Below are positions 24,301 through 35,826 of a stretch of DNA of 64,000 nucleotides, one piece after another. The translations under genes were made by a program, and so were the position numbers. The notes beneath the pieces were generated by a model, which had not been told where the DNA came from, searched no databases, and saw only the letters and a list, made by a program, of their open reading frames with translations. The DNA is from Pyxicephalus adspersus. Its lineage: Eukaryota > Chordata > Amphibia > Anura > Pyxicephalidae. Location of the stretch: positions 49,519,163 through 49,583,162 of the forward strand of contig NC_092868.1 in NCBI RefSeq assembly GCF_032062135.1, given 5' to 3'. Numbering within the stretch: position 1 is the first letter of the stretch; each line of letters begins with the position of its first letter.

Positions 24301-25284
24301 TAATTCTATCAACTTTCCAACCCTACCCTATACCTTGCTCCAACTTTCTAATGCCCACCCGCTTAGTATGTCCCATTTTTCCATGGTCCTTGTATTACGC
24401 CCCAACTGTCCCGTGCCCCTGTATTGGGACTCAGCTTTTCAGTATCCACCCAAAACCAGACAGGTGGTTACTGAAAAGGGCTGGGTGGTGCGCCCAGCTA
24501 AAAGGGGCCAGGAAGAACCCTACACTCCTTCAAACAATGGCCCTGTGACTGACGCATTATCTGGTTGGGTGATCAGAATTAGTTAGAAAAAAACAGCAGC
24601 AGTGCAATTTTGCTTTTTTGCAATCTCTGAAGGAAAGCGTTATAACCATACAAATTCTTCTGAAATATGTACGTTCTTTACAAACATCTCTGATCACGAG
24701 ACGCACGTACTGTAAACTGTGCAGCGTGCTGATCTAGCACAGAATGCTTTACAGTGCTACATGAGTAACCAATATTGTCAGATTGCTTCTCCATGTCAAT
24801 ACCCCCAGGAACTGCAAAACCAATAAAATCTGGCGCCAGCTGTATGGGAGATCTGGTTACCAAAGAGATCTCAAGCTTCGTTCCCGAGGTACAAGGTAAT
24901 AAAAAGCTTTATTTGGAACATTAGATCAGAGGCCTGCGGTTTCTGTTTACCAGTGTCTTTACAGAAAATAAACAAGGCTGAGTGTCTTGTAGGCTTTGTT
25001 TGCACGTGCACAAGGTTTATAGTTAACACTTTATATGACAACATCCTTGTGCCTCAAAATGGCATCCAATCACTCAGCTTGAGAGTGGCATTTAAACAAC
25101 TCTTCCTCTTTTAGTAAAATCGCCAAGAACACAATAGCAATAGGTAAATTATAATTGTGTATTCCAATTCTCTGTAGAAATAGCTCACTAAACAAACCCC
25201 CACAAGTGTCCTTACTAAAAGGCCAAATTAAATTATAGATGAAATCCATGCTAAACACATATTGGCAAATCCCTAATTAATATT

Positions 25285-25982
25285 TATAACCAGTATTTAT
25301 GTAGCACTAGCATATTACTTAGCACTTTACAAAGTCCATAGTCATGCCACTAGCGGTCTCTGAAAGGGGCTCACAATCTATGTCCCTACCATAGTCATAT
25401 AAAGTCTAGAGTCATTTTTTTGGGGGGAAGCCAGCTAAAATCAGGGTTCCCCAACCCCCAGTCCGTGGGCCATTTGGCAGGTGGTCCGCGGCTCTGGCTG
25501 GTGCACCCCCTAGCGGGGTCGGTAGAAGGTCCCCACTTGGGGGGGGGGGCGCACCAGCAGAAGCAGTGGACCATGTCCCCCGTACGCCTTCCAGTCTTAG
25601 GGTGGTGAGTGGGTTGTGTCTCTGGACACAACCCGCCCACTCTCCAATCGCAGGCTCAGACATGCGATGGGACAGTAGGCGGGTTCTAGCATCATGACAT
25701 AACTCTGGGGGAAGTTTCTTCCCCTTTGACTGACACTCAGCTCCCTGCCAGAGTCCATGCATTTAGTGGTCGTTGAGCCCCAAAAGGTTGGGGTACACGG
25801 AGCTAAATTTACTGCATGTTTTTGCAATGTAAGAGGAAACCAGAACACCCAGGGCAAACCCACACTAACACAGGGAGAACATGCAAACTTCATGCAGATA
25901 GTTGCCTGGACAAGATTTGAACCTGCATTTGACCTGGATTTGCAAAGGCAAGAGTGCTAACCTCTGAGCCGTCATGCTCTAA
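25285..25982 (-). mobile_element. SINE split by a hAT-like insertion
   Basis: The minus strand begins near 25982 with a tRNA-like head: A-box region GGCTCAGAGGTTAGCACTC and B-box GGTTCAAATCTTG. The centre AGTTTGCATGTTCTCCC follows at about 25893-25877. The SINE then stops at 25801 and resumes at 25440 with the CATATGACTATGG block, ending in an AGTGCT...TATATAA-like tail at about 25290. The two halves join exactly once the insertion and one target copy are removed. Confidence 0.8.
25442..25800. mobile_element. hAT-like non-autonomous element inside the SINE
   Basis: Left end CAGGGTTCCCCAACC and right end inverse CCGTGTACCCCAACC give 15-bp imperfect terminal repeats. Flanking AGCTAAAAT and AGCTAAAT are the expected 8-bp target copies with one indel. 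The interior is G+C-rich, with GGTCCGCGGCTCTGGC and a run of 11 G near 25540, like hAT-Charlie/Tip100-type ends. The apparent ORFs of 81-116 codons in it lack any transposase motif. Confidence 0.75.
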
Positions 25983-27824
25983 CTAGATCTTGGCATCCTT
26001 TCTGTATTTCTTAAAGACCCATGAAGAAGGAAGAAACAACCTTTGAACTTGTGCAGTCATCTCATGTATTACAGACCAATGACTGCTGCTCTTTCTCCTT
26101 CTGCAGGGTGACTGGTCCTGTATCCGCCCCCCTCAAGATTTTCTGCAGCCAGCCTGTAGGGAGATAGCAGAGCTGGGCCCCTCCCACATCTCGGTTCTCT
26201 GCACAGTGCTAATATCACCACCACTTTTATAAAGTAATATTTAGGTTTGCAAAGGCATTTTGTGCAAACAAAATGGATTTATATCTTTTGCAGCCACTAA
26301 GATTTACATTTATTAAAAAAAAACAAAAAAAAATTACATTTTTTTTATTCTGAACGTATAAAAATATTAATTCCGTTTTACATTCTCATCAAAAACTGAA
26401 AAAGAACACAATGTTATCTGTCTGTGTACAAACCAGAGAAAACAATTTACCCCTTGTGAAATGTTGCCAGGCAACTGCTGCGCAACTGCCCAAAACCCTG
26501 CCTGGTGCTCAAAGTTTAAAGCTAACTCAAAATAACAGGAAGAAAAAAGTGCCTGCAGAAAATCAAAACTTTCATTCAGAAGTATTATCGACATCGAGCC
26601 TTTCCTCTGCCTTAAAGTAATTCCGGCTTCGCCTTCAGCTTTGTCTCAATTCTTTGAACGTTAACAACTTAGATAACAAAAATGTGTGGAGTTCTGGATC
26701 CAGCACTACAAAAGGTGCCTGAATTTCATCCAATAAGTAGTGAGAAGATAAGACAATGCTTATAAACAAACAAAAAGTTTCAAACAAATTTGTTTCCTAA
26801 AAGAGACCCGGTCACCAGTGTTTTTTTTTTTTGAAGATGAAATAACACATTTTTGGTTTCCTGGGACATTTGCAAAGATGTATGCACGGCAGATAAAGCA
26901 ATCTTTTTGGCAGAAGTGACTTATAAAGAATATTGTGCTATGTGTTCTGTATGGTTTTCTTTAAAACTGCAGATTTCGGTTAAAGAAAGGCCCATGGGCA
27001 AAATTCAGCCCACCAGGCCTTATTCCAGCCCAGCACTATGTTGTCAATGATGTCCAGCACCTAGTTAAGGTGAGAGGTCAATAATGCAAAAAAAAAAAAA
27101 AAAAAAAATATATACCAGAACCTTAGTCAATGTCAGTATTTTTACAATGCACCTCGTGTTATCAAAAAGCCATTTGTAAATAGTTGGCAAACGAAAGGGG
27201 CTTTTTGATTGGCTAGCTGTTTTACTGACAATACCAGCTACCAGAAAATGGCCTGCCAAGGTCAGGAAGGCTTCTTGACCTCCGTAGCCAATATTTTGTA
27301 GACCAGTAGGTTGAGTGAACCAGCTCCTAAACCAAAAAGTTTGGGGTCCCCTAATTTAAAGGATTAGTCAATGTCTAGAGAACTACTTATGTTTTTAAAG
27401 AACCAGGGCTGCACACTTGAAAGGCCTATTATAATACTTATCTAAACCTGTGATGGGACAGTCTGGCCATCTTCTTTGGAAGTAGTGTTTGCTCTGGTAT
27501 GGTGCAGGTGCTCTCTACATCAGGTGTATGGATCAGGGCCAACCTAGCCAGTTGAGAACTAACCTGACCAAGAATTGGTCCATTTAACTACACAGGTACC
27601 CACCACCTGTCAGAGCACCAACATAAGGCACAATGCAACCTAGAAAGTACCACGGTATAGAAAAGTACTACAGACATTTATTGATGTACAAATCCAGCCC
27701 TGGTAAAATAGGAAAAATTGACTGAATAATAATTTTGTTATAAGCAAGGAAGTAAGCGAGGGACATTCATATACAAAAACTATTAATTCTGTTGGATATG
27801 CTTAGCAATTGTGCATCATGTAGG

Positions 27825-28105
27825 TGGCACAACAGCTCAGAGGTCGAATCTCAGCCACGGCACTATCTGCATGAAGTTTGCATGTTCTCCCAATGTTTGT
27901 TTGGGTTTCTGTTGGTACACTGGTTTCTGCCCACATCCAAAAAACATGCAGTCAGGTTAACTGGCTTCCCCCCAAAATTGACATATGACTATGGCAGGGA
28001 CATTAGATTGTGAGCCCCTTTGAGGGACAGTTAGTAATTATGGACTTTGCGAAGCAATGCGTAATATGTCAGTGCTATAAAAATATTCATTATTAATATT
28101 AGCTA
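27825..28105 (+). mobile_element. tRNA-headed SINE
   Basis: A-box region GGCACAACAGCTCAGAGG, B-box GGTCGAATCTC, centre AGTTTGCATGTTCTCCC and GGTTTCTGCCCACATCC, then CATATGACTATGGCAGGGAC, TAGATTGTGAGCCCCTTTGA and a tail near AATATGTCAGTGCTATA. Opposite in orientation to ACOT7 and about 110 bp from the exon at 28214. Confidence 0.8.
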
Positions 28106-28213
28106 AAAATAATTTAGAACTTGTATTGTGCAGATGTGATTGTGTAGATTCCAACACATTTTTTGTGATATATGAACATGACGATCTTCAAACATTTACT
28201 TGCATCTCTTTAC

Positions 28214-28328
28214 CTGGGTTAATGACAGGAACAATGACTTCGCCATTTCTCTGCTTCGTTTCCAAGCGCTCTAGTTTCTGATTTTCATATCTCTTTTTCC
28301 CCTCCTGTTCTTGTGCTTCATTTTCATA
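28214..28328 (-). CDS. ACOT7: ACOT7 internal exon: inter-domain linker
   Basis: The 115-base exon encodes 38 codons plus one base. The acceptor on the minus strand is TTGTATTTTCAG and the donor is CCCAG|GTAAAG. The peptide is a charged, probably helical linker containing KKRYENQKLERLETK and ending PVINP; the last base starts a Glu codon finished by the next exon. It matches the segment joining the two HotDog domains of ACOT7. From memory, mammals have Trp where this copy has Gln after LETK; this should be verified. The reading frame stays open upstream into the intron, which makes an apparent 93-codon ORF, but only the part after the AG is homologous. A SINE ends about 110 bp downstream in the intron. 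Confidence 0.95.
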
Positions 28329-28559
28329 CTGAAAATACAAAATATTTTTTTTACTAACAAAACCATTTACTGGTAAAATAATATCAGCACTTGTCTCCAT
28401 GATCAATGTGCCCCAAAAATTTTTGATATCCTCTAGGTCAACAACTAGATTTATATTTTCAAATTCCAATTGCCAAAAGTGCTCTGATTGTCAGCATATA
28501 TCTAAACATTACTATAAATATAACTAAAGTTCTGCAAAACCCCCTCAAAAATTGCCATC

Positions 28560-28925
28560 AGGCAGGTTGTTTAATGCAGAAGTGACAGTTGATGTTGCTT
28601 CCATAATAAAACTCTCTCACATGGATCTTCTTTACACAAAGCTATGCTTGTACATGTATGTACAGGATGCCAGGTTATGCTGGGTATCCCAATAGCCCCA
28701 GGGAATGAATGGCAGTTACGTTTTCCTGCCCAGGCCAAAGATTGGCAACATAGATGAGAAAAGGAAGATGGTAACACCTGTGATGGAAAGAGGACAGGTG
28801 AGTGTATTTAAAACACTGAGGTAGGTATGGTTATTTTACTGTAAAAGTGACATCGCCTGTCCCTTCTGCATCTAAGGACCAGCCAGGTCACAATTTTTTA
28901 AGTTTAGTTTTTATTTAACTGAGAG
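28560..28925. repeat. Repeat related to TTAA family 1
   Basis: GATGGTAACACCTGTGATGG and the AAAGAGGACAGG block match the segment at 50725-50765 in the same orientation. AAGTTTAGTTTTTATTTAAC near 28900 looks like a TTAA-bounded right end. The left border is not defined. Confidence 0.45.
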
Positions 28926-30550
28926 TAGGCTTCCATAGAGACTGCCTCTTCTACTCCTAAAAAATGCAAACACACCTGAAGCCCCACATTGCTCAAGACA
29001 GTTGAAGACCCCCCAGTGTGTTTCTGCACCAAGTCTCCCTAATAGGAACAGGTACATCAAACCTAAACCCAATAGGGGCTCCAGCTTCTCCTGACTCAAC
29101 TCAACCCTTCAGGATCTACCGAACATCAGTTGCAGGTGTAGTCACCTTTAAAAACAAACAAAAGTTGGCAAACCTTCTCCTTAACATGTTTGGCAGAATG
29201 AAAGCGTCTGCCGGGTGACTCACAGCTGTAGCACTGTCACACAAAAAAAAAAAAAAAACGATTAAGGTTGGGTTTTTTCCAAACGGAAAATAAATAACAC
29301 GTTGCCAGCCTTGTGACTTTTTCTCTTGCAGAAATCACAGGTGTGAAAACTTCACAGAAAAAAACAAAAGATCAAGTAACCGTAACCGCTTGTGTGCAAT
29401 ACATCTGTCTGAAATAGCAATGCGGAAGGTTAAATATAAAGAGCGGTCATTAAAGGGATTGTCTGCTTGTTAGTGAAATGTAATGCGAGCAACAGGGCAT
29501 GAGAAAAGCCAGGACCAAATTGCATATGAAACTTTTTTTCCCTAGGACACATTAGCTTAAAAGTTGTTTTTTAAAGTATCTACAAAGTATATGCCAAGTC
29601 CTACAAATACCTGTTGATCCTGACAGTGAAGTCCACCAAATGTGGATTCTTGTGACAAGAAGGCAACAATGCTGCACTGCTCATAAAATCAGAGGAGAGT
29701 TGCCGCTCTCATGTAGAGTCAGCCTGCTTGCACCACAGTGGAAAAAAAAGAAAATGCTTGGGTGTGGCTATCAGCATTGTTACTTCCGATTCAAAAGCCT
29801 GTAGCTTGTCAGTCAGTACCTGGCCACACCTAGTCCCCCCCCACTGATTGCTGAATTAACACTGAACCCCTCCCACCGTGATCTGCAGTTTTTGGGTGGG
29901 GGCGTCGACACAAACAAAGGAGGATTTGGCTCCTTCTGGGAGGTAAAGGGCGATTGTTATATGCTTTATATGGCTTGTGCATCACATAGTAACTGGATTT
30001 GGGACTGTCCTGACGGCAACCTTTAGCTGTATGCTTTTATATAACCAAACGTTTTTGGACCTCTGATTTTCACTACTACACAAGCCTTTATCTTTACCAG
30101 TTCCGAATAACATATTTACTGCCCATGGACGAGTACAGTCACTCTACTCCAATGAATCTCTGGGGAAAGACGTGGTTAACGCTCAAGCTGGACTTAAGCA
30201 GTGTGATTGGATTAGTCGTTTACACAATATACCATAGCTTTGCTTCTAGTTTTCTCATGGGAAAAGACAGGGGCTCCACATTTCTAGCATGTTTAGCTTT
30301 CATTCAAGTTTTAAGTTATCCAGTTTGTGGCTTTACAGTCTTTTGACTTCTGGGAAGTCTTCTTCTACCTAAAATTTAGTTATTTATCTCAAAAAGTGTT
30401 CAACAGGGTAGAGTTCAAAGCTTTGCACACACCAGTTACATTCCTTAACACCAAACTCATCAGACCAGGTATTTGTAGAGTTGGCTTTATAAACTTGATC
30501 ATCGTCCATGCTGGAACAGAAAAGGGGCTTCCCCAAACTACAAGGTACGA

Positions 30551-30640
30551 TACACACAATACTAAATACTACAATACTACAATAAATACTAACTTTATTG
30601 TAGTACTAAATACCACAATACTACAATACACACAATTCTA
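30551..30640. repeat. ACTACAATA-rich imperfect tandem repeat
   Basis: Two halves of about 45-50 bp each carry ACACACAAT, TACTAAATAC and CAATACTACAATA words in related order. Low-complexity expansion. Confidence 0.55.
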
Positions 30641-30842
30641 AAAAAAGGTGTTTGTATGGTGTATTATTAACAACACATAAAGTCTTCTCCTACACATCCC
30701 AACCATTCTAAATGTTAGGGTTAAGGTCTGGACTCTATGGTGGCAAATCCATGTGTGAATATCGTATCTCATGCTCTAAAAACACTCTTTCACTCTTCCT
30801 GACACTGCCATCTCAAAATTTGCCAGCACCATCAACTGAAGC

Positions 30843-30996
30843 AGCCCCAGAATATACCACTGTCTCCAAAAGACACCCCAGATCATAGAACTACCCCCAT
30901 GGCACCCCAGATCATACCACTGCTCCCAAAGGCACACCAGATCATTATAGTGTCCCCCAAAAGCACTCCAGATCATACCACTGCACAGGCACTCCA
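30843..30996. repeat. Minisatellite with unit of about 31 bp
   Basis: Around five degenerate copies of a unit containing CACCCCAGATCATACCACTG followed by CTCCCAAAAGG. Copies differ by point changes and small indels (GAACTACCCCC, ATTATAGTGTCCCCC). Confidence 0.75.
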
Positions 30997-31329
30997 GTTT
31001 AAAAGACAGATTTGTGGGCATTTTTTTTGCTAGACAGTGTCTATTGCCTTCATCTGCTTTGGTGTGCCTGTATGAAACCTACCATTGGTCTCATACTTCC
31101 AGTCATGAGTATTTAAACCCAAAAACAAAAAAGATATTAAAGTTTACACTTCCTGTTCTATGGTTACCACCTTTAATTTTCTTAATGTGTCCATGGAAAA
31201 AGCGGTGTTTTCACCAAAGTATAGAACTACAGATCCCTTTCCCCCTCTTCTTCATTACTTAGTGAGGTTTTCTCTTATTATATATTCAGAGATACTTAGA
31301 AATAAGATTTACTAAAGACATACAAACAT

Positions 31330-31578
31330 TAGAAAGGTGTCAGGTTAATGTCGTTGGAAGCAATCGTTTGTGATCATTTCCAGTGACAAATAAATAATGA
31401 GTGCTGTACACTGGAGAGGGGGAGGATGAATAAATGGCACCCTGCTGTGCTCACCTTTATCAGAAAGCACAGCAGTCATTCCCGATTGGACGTTCATCAA
31501 TCCTCCAGGGCACGCGCTAGACGAGCATGAATGTTCATCTAGGGCAACAGTCATCTGACATGTGCACATAGCTTAAAG
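31330..31578. repeat. Diverged relative of the 34124-34428 element
   Basis: The right end CATCTGACATGTGCACATAG resembles the CATCTGACGTGTGTATGTAG end at 34407-34426. The interior is diverged, so this is tentative. Confidence 0.35.
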
Positions 31579-31814
31579 GAGTTCTTGCTGTTAGCCAAGT
31601 GAATTATCCCTTTACAAGAAAAAAATCACTTAGCTTAGTAGGCAAAATTAAGCTCTGCTTGCTTATAAAAAACCATATGCAACCAAAAATAGGATTTTTT
31701 TTTTCTATCTATGTCATTGGTTATTCTTTGCAACGTGAATTTTTACCACGTTAACCGAGCTCAGTGAATTATTCCTTGCAGAATGATCATACATATTGCT
31801 TCAACATAAACTAA

Positions 31815-32085
31815 TCTTCCTGACCTTTTTCACATTAGGAAATCCTTGAAATACCTACTAGGAAACAACTACTATAATTGCTAAATCCACAGGTCACAGT
31901 ATATTAGTGGTGGTCAGTGGGAAGAATTCCTCTTACATTGCTGGCCAGTGGGAAGAATGTCACCCTTACAGATAGCCAAAAACATCATTGGGGTCACCTA
32001 AACTGACCTGAGAGGTACAAACTGATCACTGCTCAAGGAACCCCTAACAACCTCTGGAGGAACCTTGGTTGAGTAACAATGGCAA
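31815..32085 (+). mobile_element. hAT-like MITE, family A (near full length)
   Basis: Contains GGTGGTCAGTGGGAAGAAT, TCTTACATTGCTGGCCAGTG, ATGTCACCCTTACAGATAGC, CACCTAAACTGACCTGAGAG, CATTGGGGTC and GGAGGAACCTTGGTTGAG. It lacks the insertion found in the 54160 copy and so shows the empty site. Confidence 0.75.
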
Positions 32086-32447
32086 ACAGAGAAGGTATTT
32101 TAAATGCCTTTAGGAAAATTATTAGTCTGCCATAAAGACATAATTGGCTGAATAGGGCCAATCCGTACTACGTGCTGGCATGATTGTCTTATATAAATGT
32201 TTGTCAGCTTATAAGTGATCACCTCATTTATTATCGCTACTTTAAGAATCATCAGATACGATTTGTCATGCAATGGATATCAGAGGGTGTTTATTTTAAA
32301 CTAACGGCTTTATGAGGGTATCACTTCTCGAAGAATGAGCTGTGTGCACCATTTTTTAATAAGGTAATCAGTTACCTAATTCAAGTGACTGGAAATTCTG
32401 ATCAACAGTACAGTACAGAGAACAAAGATCATCACTTCCTAAATATT

Positions 32448-32745
32448 AATATTATTACACAGTATTTATATAGCACCAACATATTACGCAGCACTTTAAA
32501 AAGTCCATAGTCATGTCACTAGCTGTCCCTCAAAGGGGCTCACAACCTAATGTCCCTACCATAGTCATATGTCTAATATAATCTAAGGTTACTTTTTTTG
32601 GGGGTGGGGGTTAAGCCAATTAACCTAACTTCATGTTTTTTGGAATGTGGGAGGGAATCGGGATACCTGGAGGAAACCCTGTCCAAGATAAAAATCTGGG
32701 AGCTAGCGCTGCCAGGGTGCAAACCTCTAAGCCACCGTGATTGGC
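32448..32745 (-). mobile_element. tRNA-headed SINE, near full length
   Basis: Reverse complement of the SINE consensus. Tail with TATATAGCACCAACATATTA, then AGTCCATAGTCATG, CAAAGGGGCTCACAA, CCATAGTCATATG, a G-run, and CCAATTAACC. The head is decayed near 32720. Confidence 0.75.
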
Positions 32746-33479
32746 ACTTCTTTATAAGTGTACCCCAAAGGCTACACTATATTTAAAAAAATAAACTAAA
32801 TCTTTTCTCCTCATTCCCCAATTAGCCATCTAACACTATTCTATGTCCAGGAAAGTGTATCTATATTTAGCTGTAATGGAAAGTAGGATGTCGATGTAAA
32901 GATATATCACAGGATGCAAATGCCGTGATAATTGAACCACATGTGATACAAATTGCTGTTATACACAAATCCCCCGTGTTTACAGCAGTGGAAAATTTTC
33001 ATCAAATTTTCCACCAAAGTGTCTTTTTTCTGCTTAGCTATCAAGTAAGTTCTGCGATGGAAAATGGGAGTCAGCCGGCCAAAAAAATAAACGATCAGAC
33101 TGGGACTTGAAGGCCGCCTTGGATTTTCGATTTCCACTGGCAGAATTTGGTCTTACTCTCGCATTCTCGCTCTGGATTTATGACTGTTTTAAGGTCTAAC
33201 AAAAAATTTTTTTTGTTTAAACAGAAAGAAATTCCATGTGGTTAGAAAAGACAAATTTGGAACAGTTCCTGCACCGTATAAAATAAATCAAATCGGTCCC
33301 GCAAAAATCACTCATGGGGGGATTTAGACTTCTATTAATTAAAAATAAATGAATCTCATTAAACGAATATAGCAATACTTTCCATTGCAGAGACTTTGTG
33401 CTTGCGTGAATCTGTGTGGGTTGGTATTATACCAAATATAGTCAAATACCTATATGTCTGTCTCTCACACAAATATATG

Positions 33480-33668
33480 TAAATGGGGAGTGTGGGAGAG
33501 ATGGAAAATGAGTGAGACGGGGGATAGAGAGAGGGCAGAGAGGAAAAGGAAAGATTGGAAAAGGGGGGACAGAGAAAGAGGAAAGGGAGAGGTAAAGGGA
33601 AAAAGTTGATGGTGAGAAGAAAAGAAACAGGGAAGAAAATAAAAATGAAAGAGAAAAGAAAATGAACC
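33480..33668 (+). repeat. Purine-rich strand, about 185 bp
   Basis: The plus strand is almost only A and G (GGAAAAGGAAAGATTGG, GGGAGAGGTAAAGGGAAAAA, GAAAGAGAAAAGAAAATG). It is not a simple short-unit repeat. The minus-strand ORFs here are a by-product of the TTC/TCC composition. Confidence 0.75.
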
Positions 33669-33737
33669 AATAATGTGTGTTTAAACATGTGAAACATGTG
33701 CCATGCCACATTCTACTCACATCCTTTGACACCTTAA

Positions 33738-33925
33738 AGTGGACCTATCACATTTTTTTAACTTTTTATAAAAGGGTAGAAAACCTTTTTATGTAAAGCA
33801 AAATAGAAGTTAAATAACAGGGGAGACCTCGGGGGAAAAGACTGAATGGGGAAACCCAGAGCCTCCTAGAATACTTAGGTCACATATCCTAGCAGGCTTC
33901 AGGAATGAGTAGGGGTGGCAGAGAG
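33738..33925 (+). mobile_element. TTAA-flanked element, family 2 (left part)
   Basis: A TTAA at 33734-33737 is followed by AGTGGACCTATCACATTTTT, ATAAAAGGGTAGAAAACC, GACTGAATGGGGAAACCC, AGAGCCTCCTAGAATACTTA and CACATATCC. The same blocks are in order at 49616 and 54318. The right end is not found. Confidence 0.6.
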
Positions 33926-34123
33926 CAATACTACTACTACCAATACTAATACTGCTGTCTGACCGATTTGGCAAACTGCATCAGTTGGAAGATATACCTA
34001 AACAAAGAAAAGATGGATCAGAATATTTTTTTTCTTATCTGACCCCTTACTAAAACCAAGGAGCTTAGAGAATGGAATGAATGGTCCTATGAAATATTGG
34101 AATAAATCAAGCTGTGACCCTCT

Positions 34124-34428
34124 TGGCTACGTACACGTTAGACCTTTGAGGTTGGAAAAAATCTTTCACAATCCTTTTCAATGACAAAAGACTGAAAGAT
34201 GCATGAAAGGGCGCTGTACATACAGCGCCGTTTTACTCTATGGAAAGGGGGGAGAGCGAGCGATTGGCACCCCACCCTCACTTATATCACGGTCATTCGT
34301 GAAACTGCCAGGGCAGATCCATGAACCACGTCAGACAGCGCTGTATACACTTCTATTATCAGTTCTCGTCTGATACTAGCCCTGAAACGATAATTGGGCC
34401 TGAATCATCTGACGTGTGTATGTAGCCC
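34124..34428. mobile_element. DNA transposon-like element, TIRs GGCTACRTACACACGT
   Basis: Left end TGGCTACGTACACGTTAGAC and right end inverse AGGGCTACATACACACGTCA. The interior has a palindrome GGCGCTGTACATACAGCGCC and no coding capacity. No target duplication is clear. Confidence 0.6.
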
Positions 34429-35738
34429 TTACCTTAAGGCTGTCAGGGTCAAATGAGTTGCGTTGTGTGAATTTTGTGCATTTACCATGTTACCATTCAT
34501 TACTTTGTATTGTGCACTTTACTGAAAACTGCACCAATAATGGCGCAAGCAGAGTTTTTTTTTTCAATGCAACGGACCTTATCTTGAACTTCATTTTCTA
34601 TTTTGTTGTGTGAATCCTAAGCACACTACATTATTCTGTTAGCATTTCTATCAATACAAACGCATGACGTAAAGCTGTAAATAGGGGTTGTCACGACTGC
34701 TTGGAAAATGACTTGTTTTCACTGTGTTTTCCCGTACATGGTCCCCAGCGGAGGGCATCCACAGGGAGCACGCAGCAGATCACAGCTACTTTGATATGCA
34801 GCCTTTTACTGGTTTGCTTTGTGGAGCTGATGCTTTCCCTAAAAGACAGCCAACTGATCAATGTAATTTTCTGTGTTGTACAAAGATTACTGGCAAATTG
34901 ACATTCCTTTGACACGGGGTGACAATAAAACAAGTCTTTTTTCTGGCAAAACTCAATCACAGCTTTTAATATTTCAATTATATAACCTCCCCATCGAGAA
35001 TTGTATTGTGTGTGCCAGATGCTGGCAAGCCTCCGCCATCCAGCAGTCATATTGTGGCACTTGTGGAACAACGTGCTCAGTTCTCAGTGAGGCAGCACAA
35101 TGAAAGGTCTGTGCTCTCCACATATGAGCCAAGAAAACAGATAACACACTGATGCTGATGACTGAATAAGGTTTACAGCTAATGACAGCCTCCTCATGAA
35201 AAAAGCAAAACCTTTTTAGGAGAACTTGTGGGGGCTTTACCTCCCGAATCCACTAATTCTTTAGAGTTCCATTCAGCATATGCAACACACTTGTACATCT
35301 CCATGGTTTGAAGAAGGGGATTAAAGTGAATCTTCTTTAAGGTAAATCCTTTGATGATCTTCAATGAACTTTGGGTTTCCCAAAAGCTATGGCATGGATA
35401 TCTTTCTGGTCCACTTTGCCTTGCACTCCCTACATTTGGAATGGGTAGAGAGACCTCCCATTGCACTTGCTGGTCAACAGGAAGGATTTGTAAGTAGGAG
35501 AAAGCAGATTAGATGAGCAGTCAGAAAGCTGTAGTCACTACTTTCACCCTGGCTTTTGGGAAAATCTTGTGAACACAGTGAAGAGCATTCAAGGATATGA
35601 AAGGTTCCAGGGGGTTCCTATTCTTAAGAATTAAGGCATCTTGGGACTTCTTTGTGAGCCATTGTGAAATCCAATTGCTGCAAATGTTGAAAGGTCATAA
35701 GCTTAGCCATGCTTTGATCTTATGGTCATCATCTACAC

Positions 35739-35826
35739 CAGCCATTTTTAACTTTTACATGGAGGAACCCTTGAACCTTCAGGAAGGATGCCTGGGGTTT
35801 CATGGAAACCTGGTTTAGAAACACTA
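35739..35826 (+). mobile_element. hAT-like MITE, family A, 88-bp deletion copy with perfect 8-bp target duplication
   Basis: ATCTACAC is present at both 35731-35738 and 35827-35834. The element keeps only the two ends: CAGCCATTTTTAACTTTTAC and GGAACCCTTGAA on the left, CATGGAAACCTGGTTTAGAA on the right. The 8-bp duplication supports the hAT assignment of the whole family. Confidence 0.85.

Larger units (their letters stand above)
22842..24520. mobile_element. hAT-like element (family B) split by a Tc1 insertion
   Basis: The left end GGTGTTCTCCCCAGAA (22842) and right end inverse GGTTCTTCCTGGCCCC (24520) resemble the two termini of the complete short copy at 59229-59376. Flanking 8-mers GCCACTCC and TACACTCC match at six of eight bases, as expected for an old hAT target duplication. 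The interior right part has ACAGGTGGTTACTGAAAAGG and GGTGGTGCGCCCAGC. The Tc1 element at 22942-24300 interrupts it. Confidence 0.6.
16998..28213 (-). other. ACOT7: ACOT7 intron of 11.2 kb
   Basis: Lies between the linker exon and the second-HotDog exon. It carries a minus-strand hAT copy, a hairpin MITE, the nested Tc1/hAT block, the SINE split by a hAT element, and a SINE near the upstream exon. I see nothing recognisable in 17000-17580, 17890-18610, 18835-22830, 24530-25280 or 25990-27820 apart from short A or T runs, for example 27091-27108. Confidence 0.85.

Noticed and set aside
25412..25893. Overlapping ORFs of 81-116 codons on the minus strand
   Set aside because: They fall in the G+C-rich hAT-like insert, run across its border, and show no domain.
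25895..25982. A tRNA gene
   Set aside because: The A and B boxes belong to the SINE head; no cloverleaf with anticodon arm and acceptor stem could be drawn.
30843..30996. CRISPR-like array
   Set aside because: Units are contiguous and degenerate without distinct spacers, and the genome is vertebrate.
33359..33732. Phe/Leu/Ser-rich minus-strand ORFs resembling membrane proteins
   Set aside because: They are the complement of the purine-rich strand; composition explains the frames.
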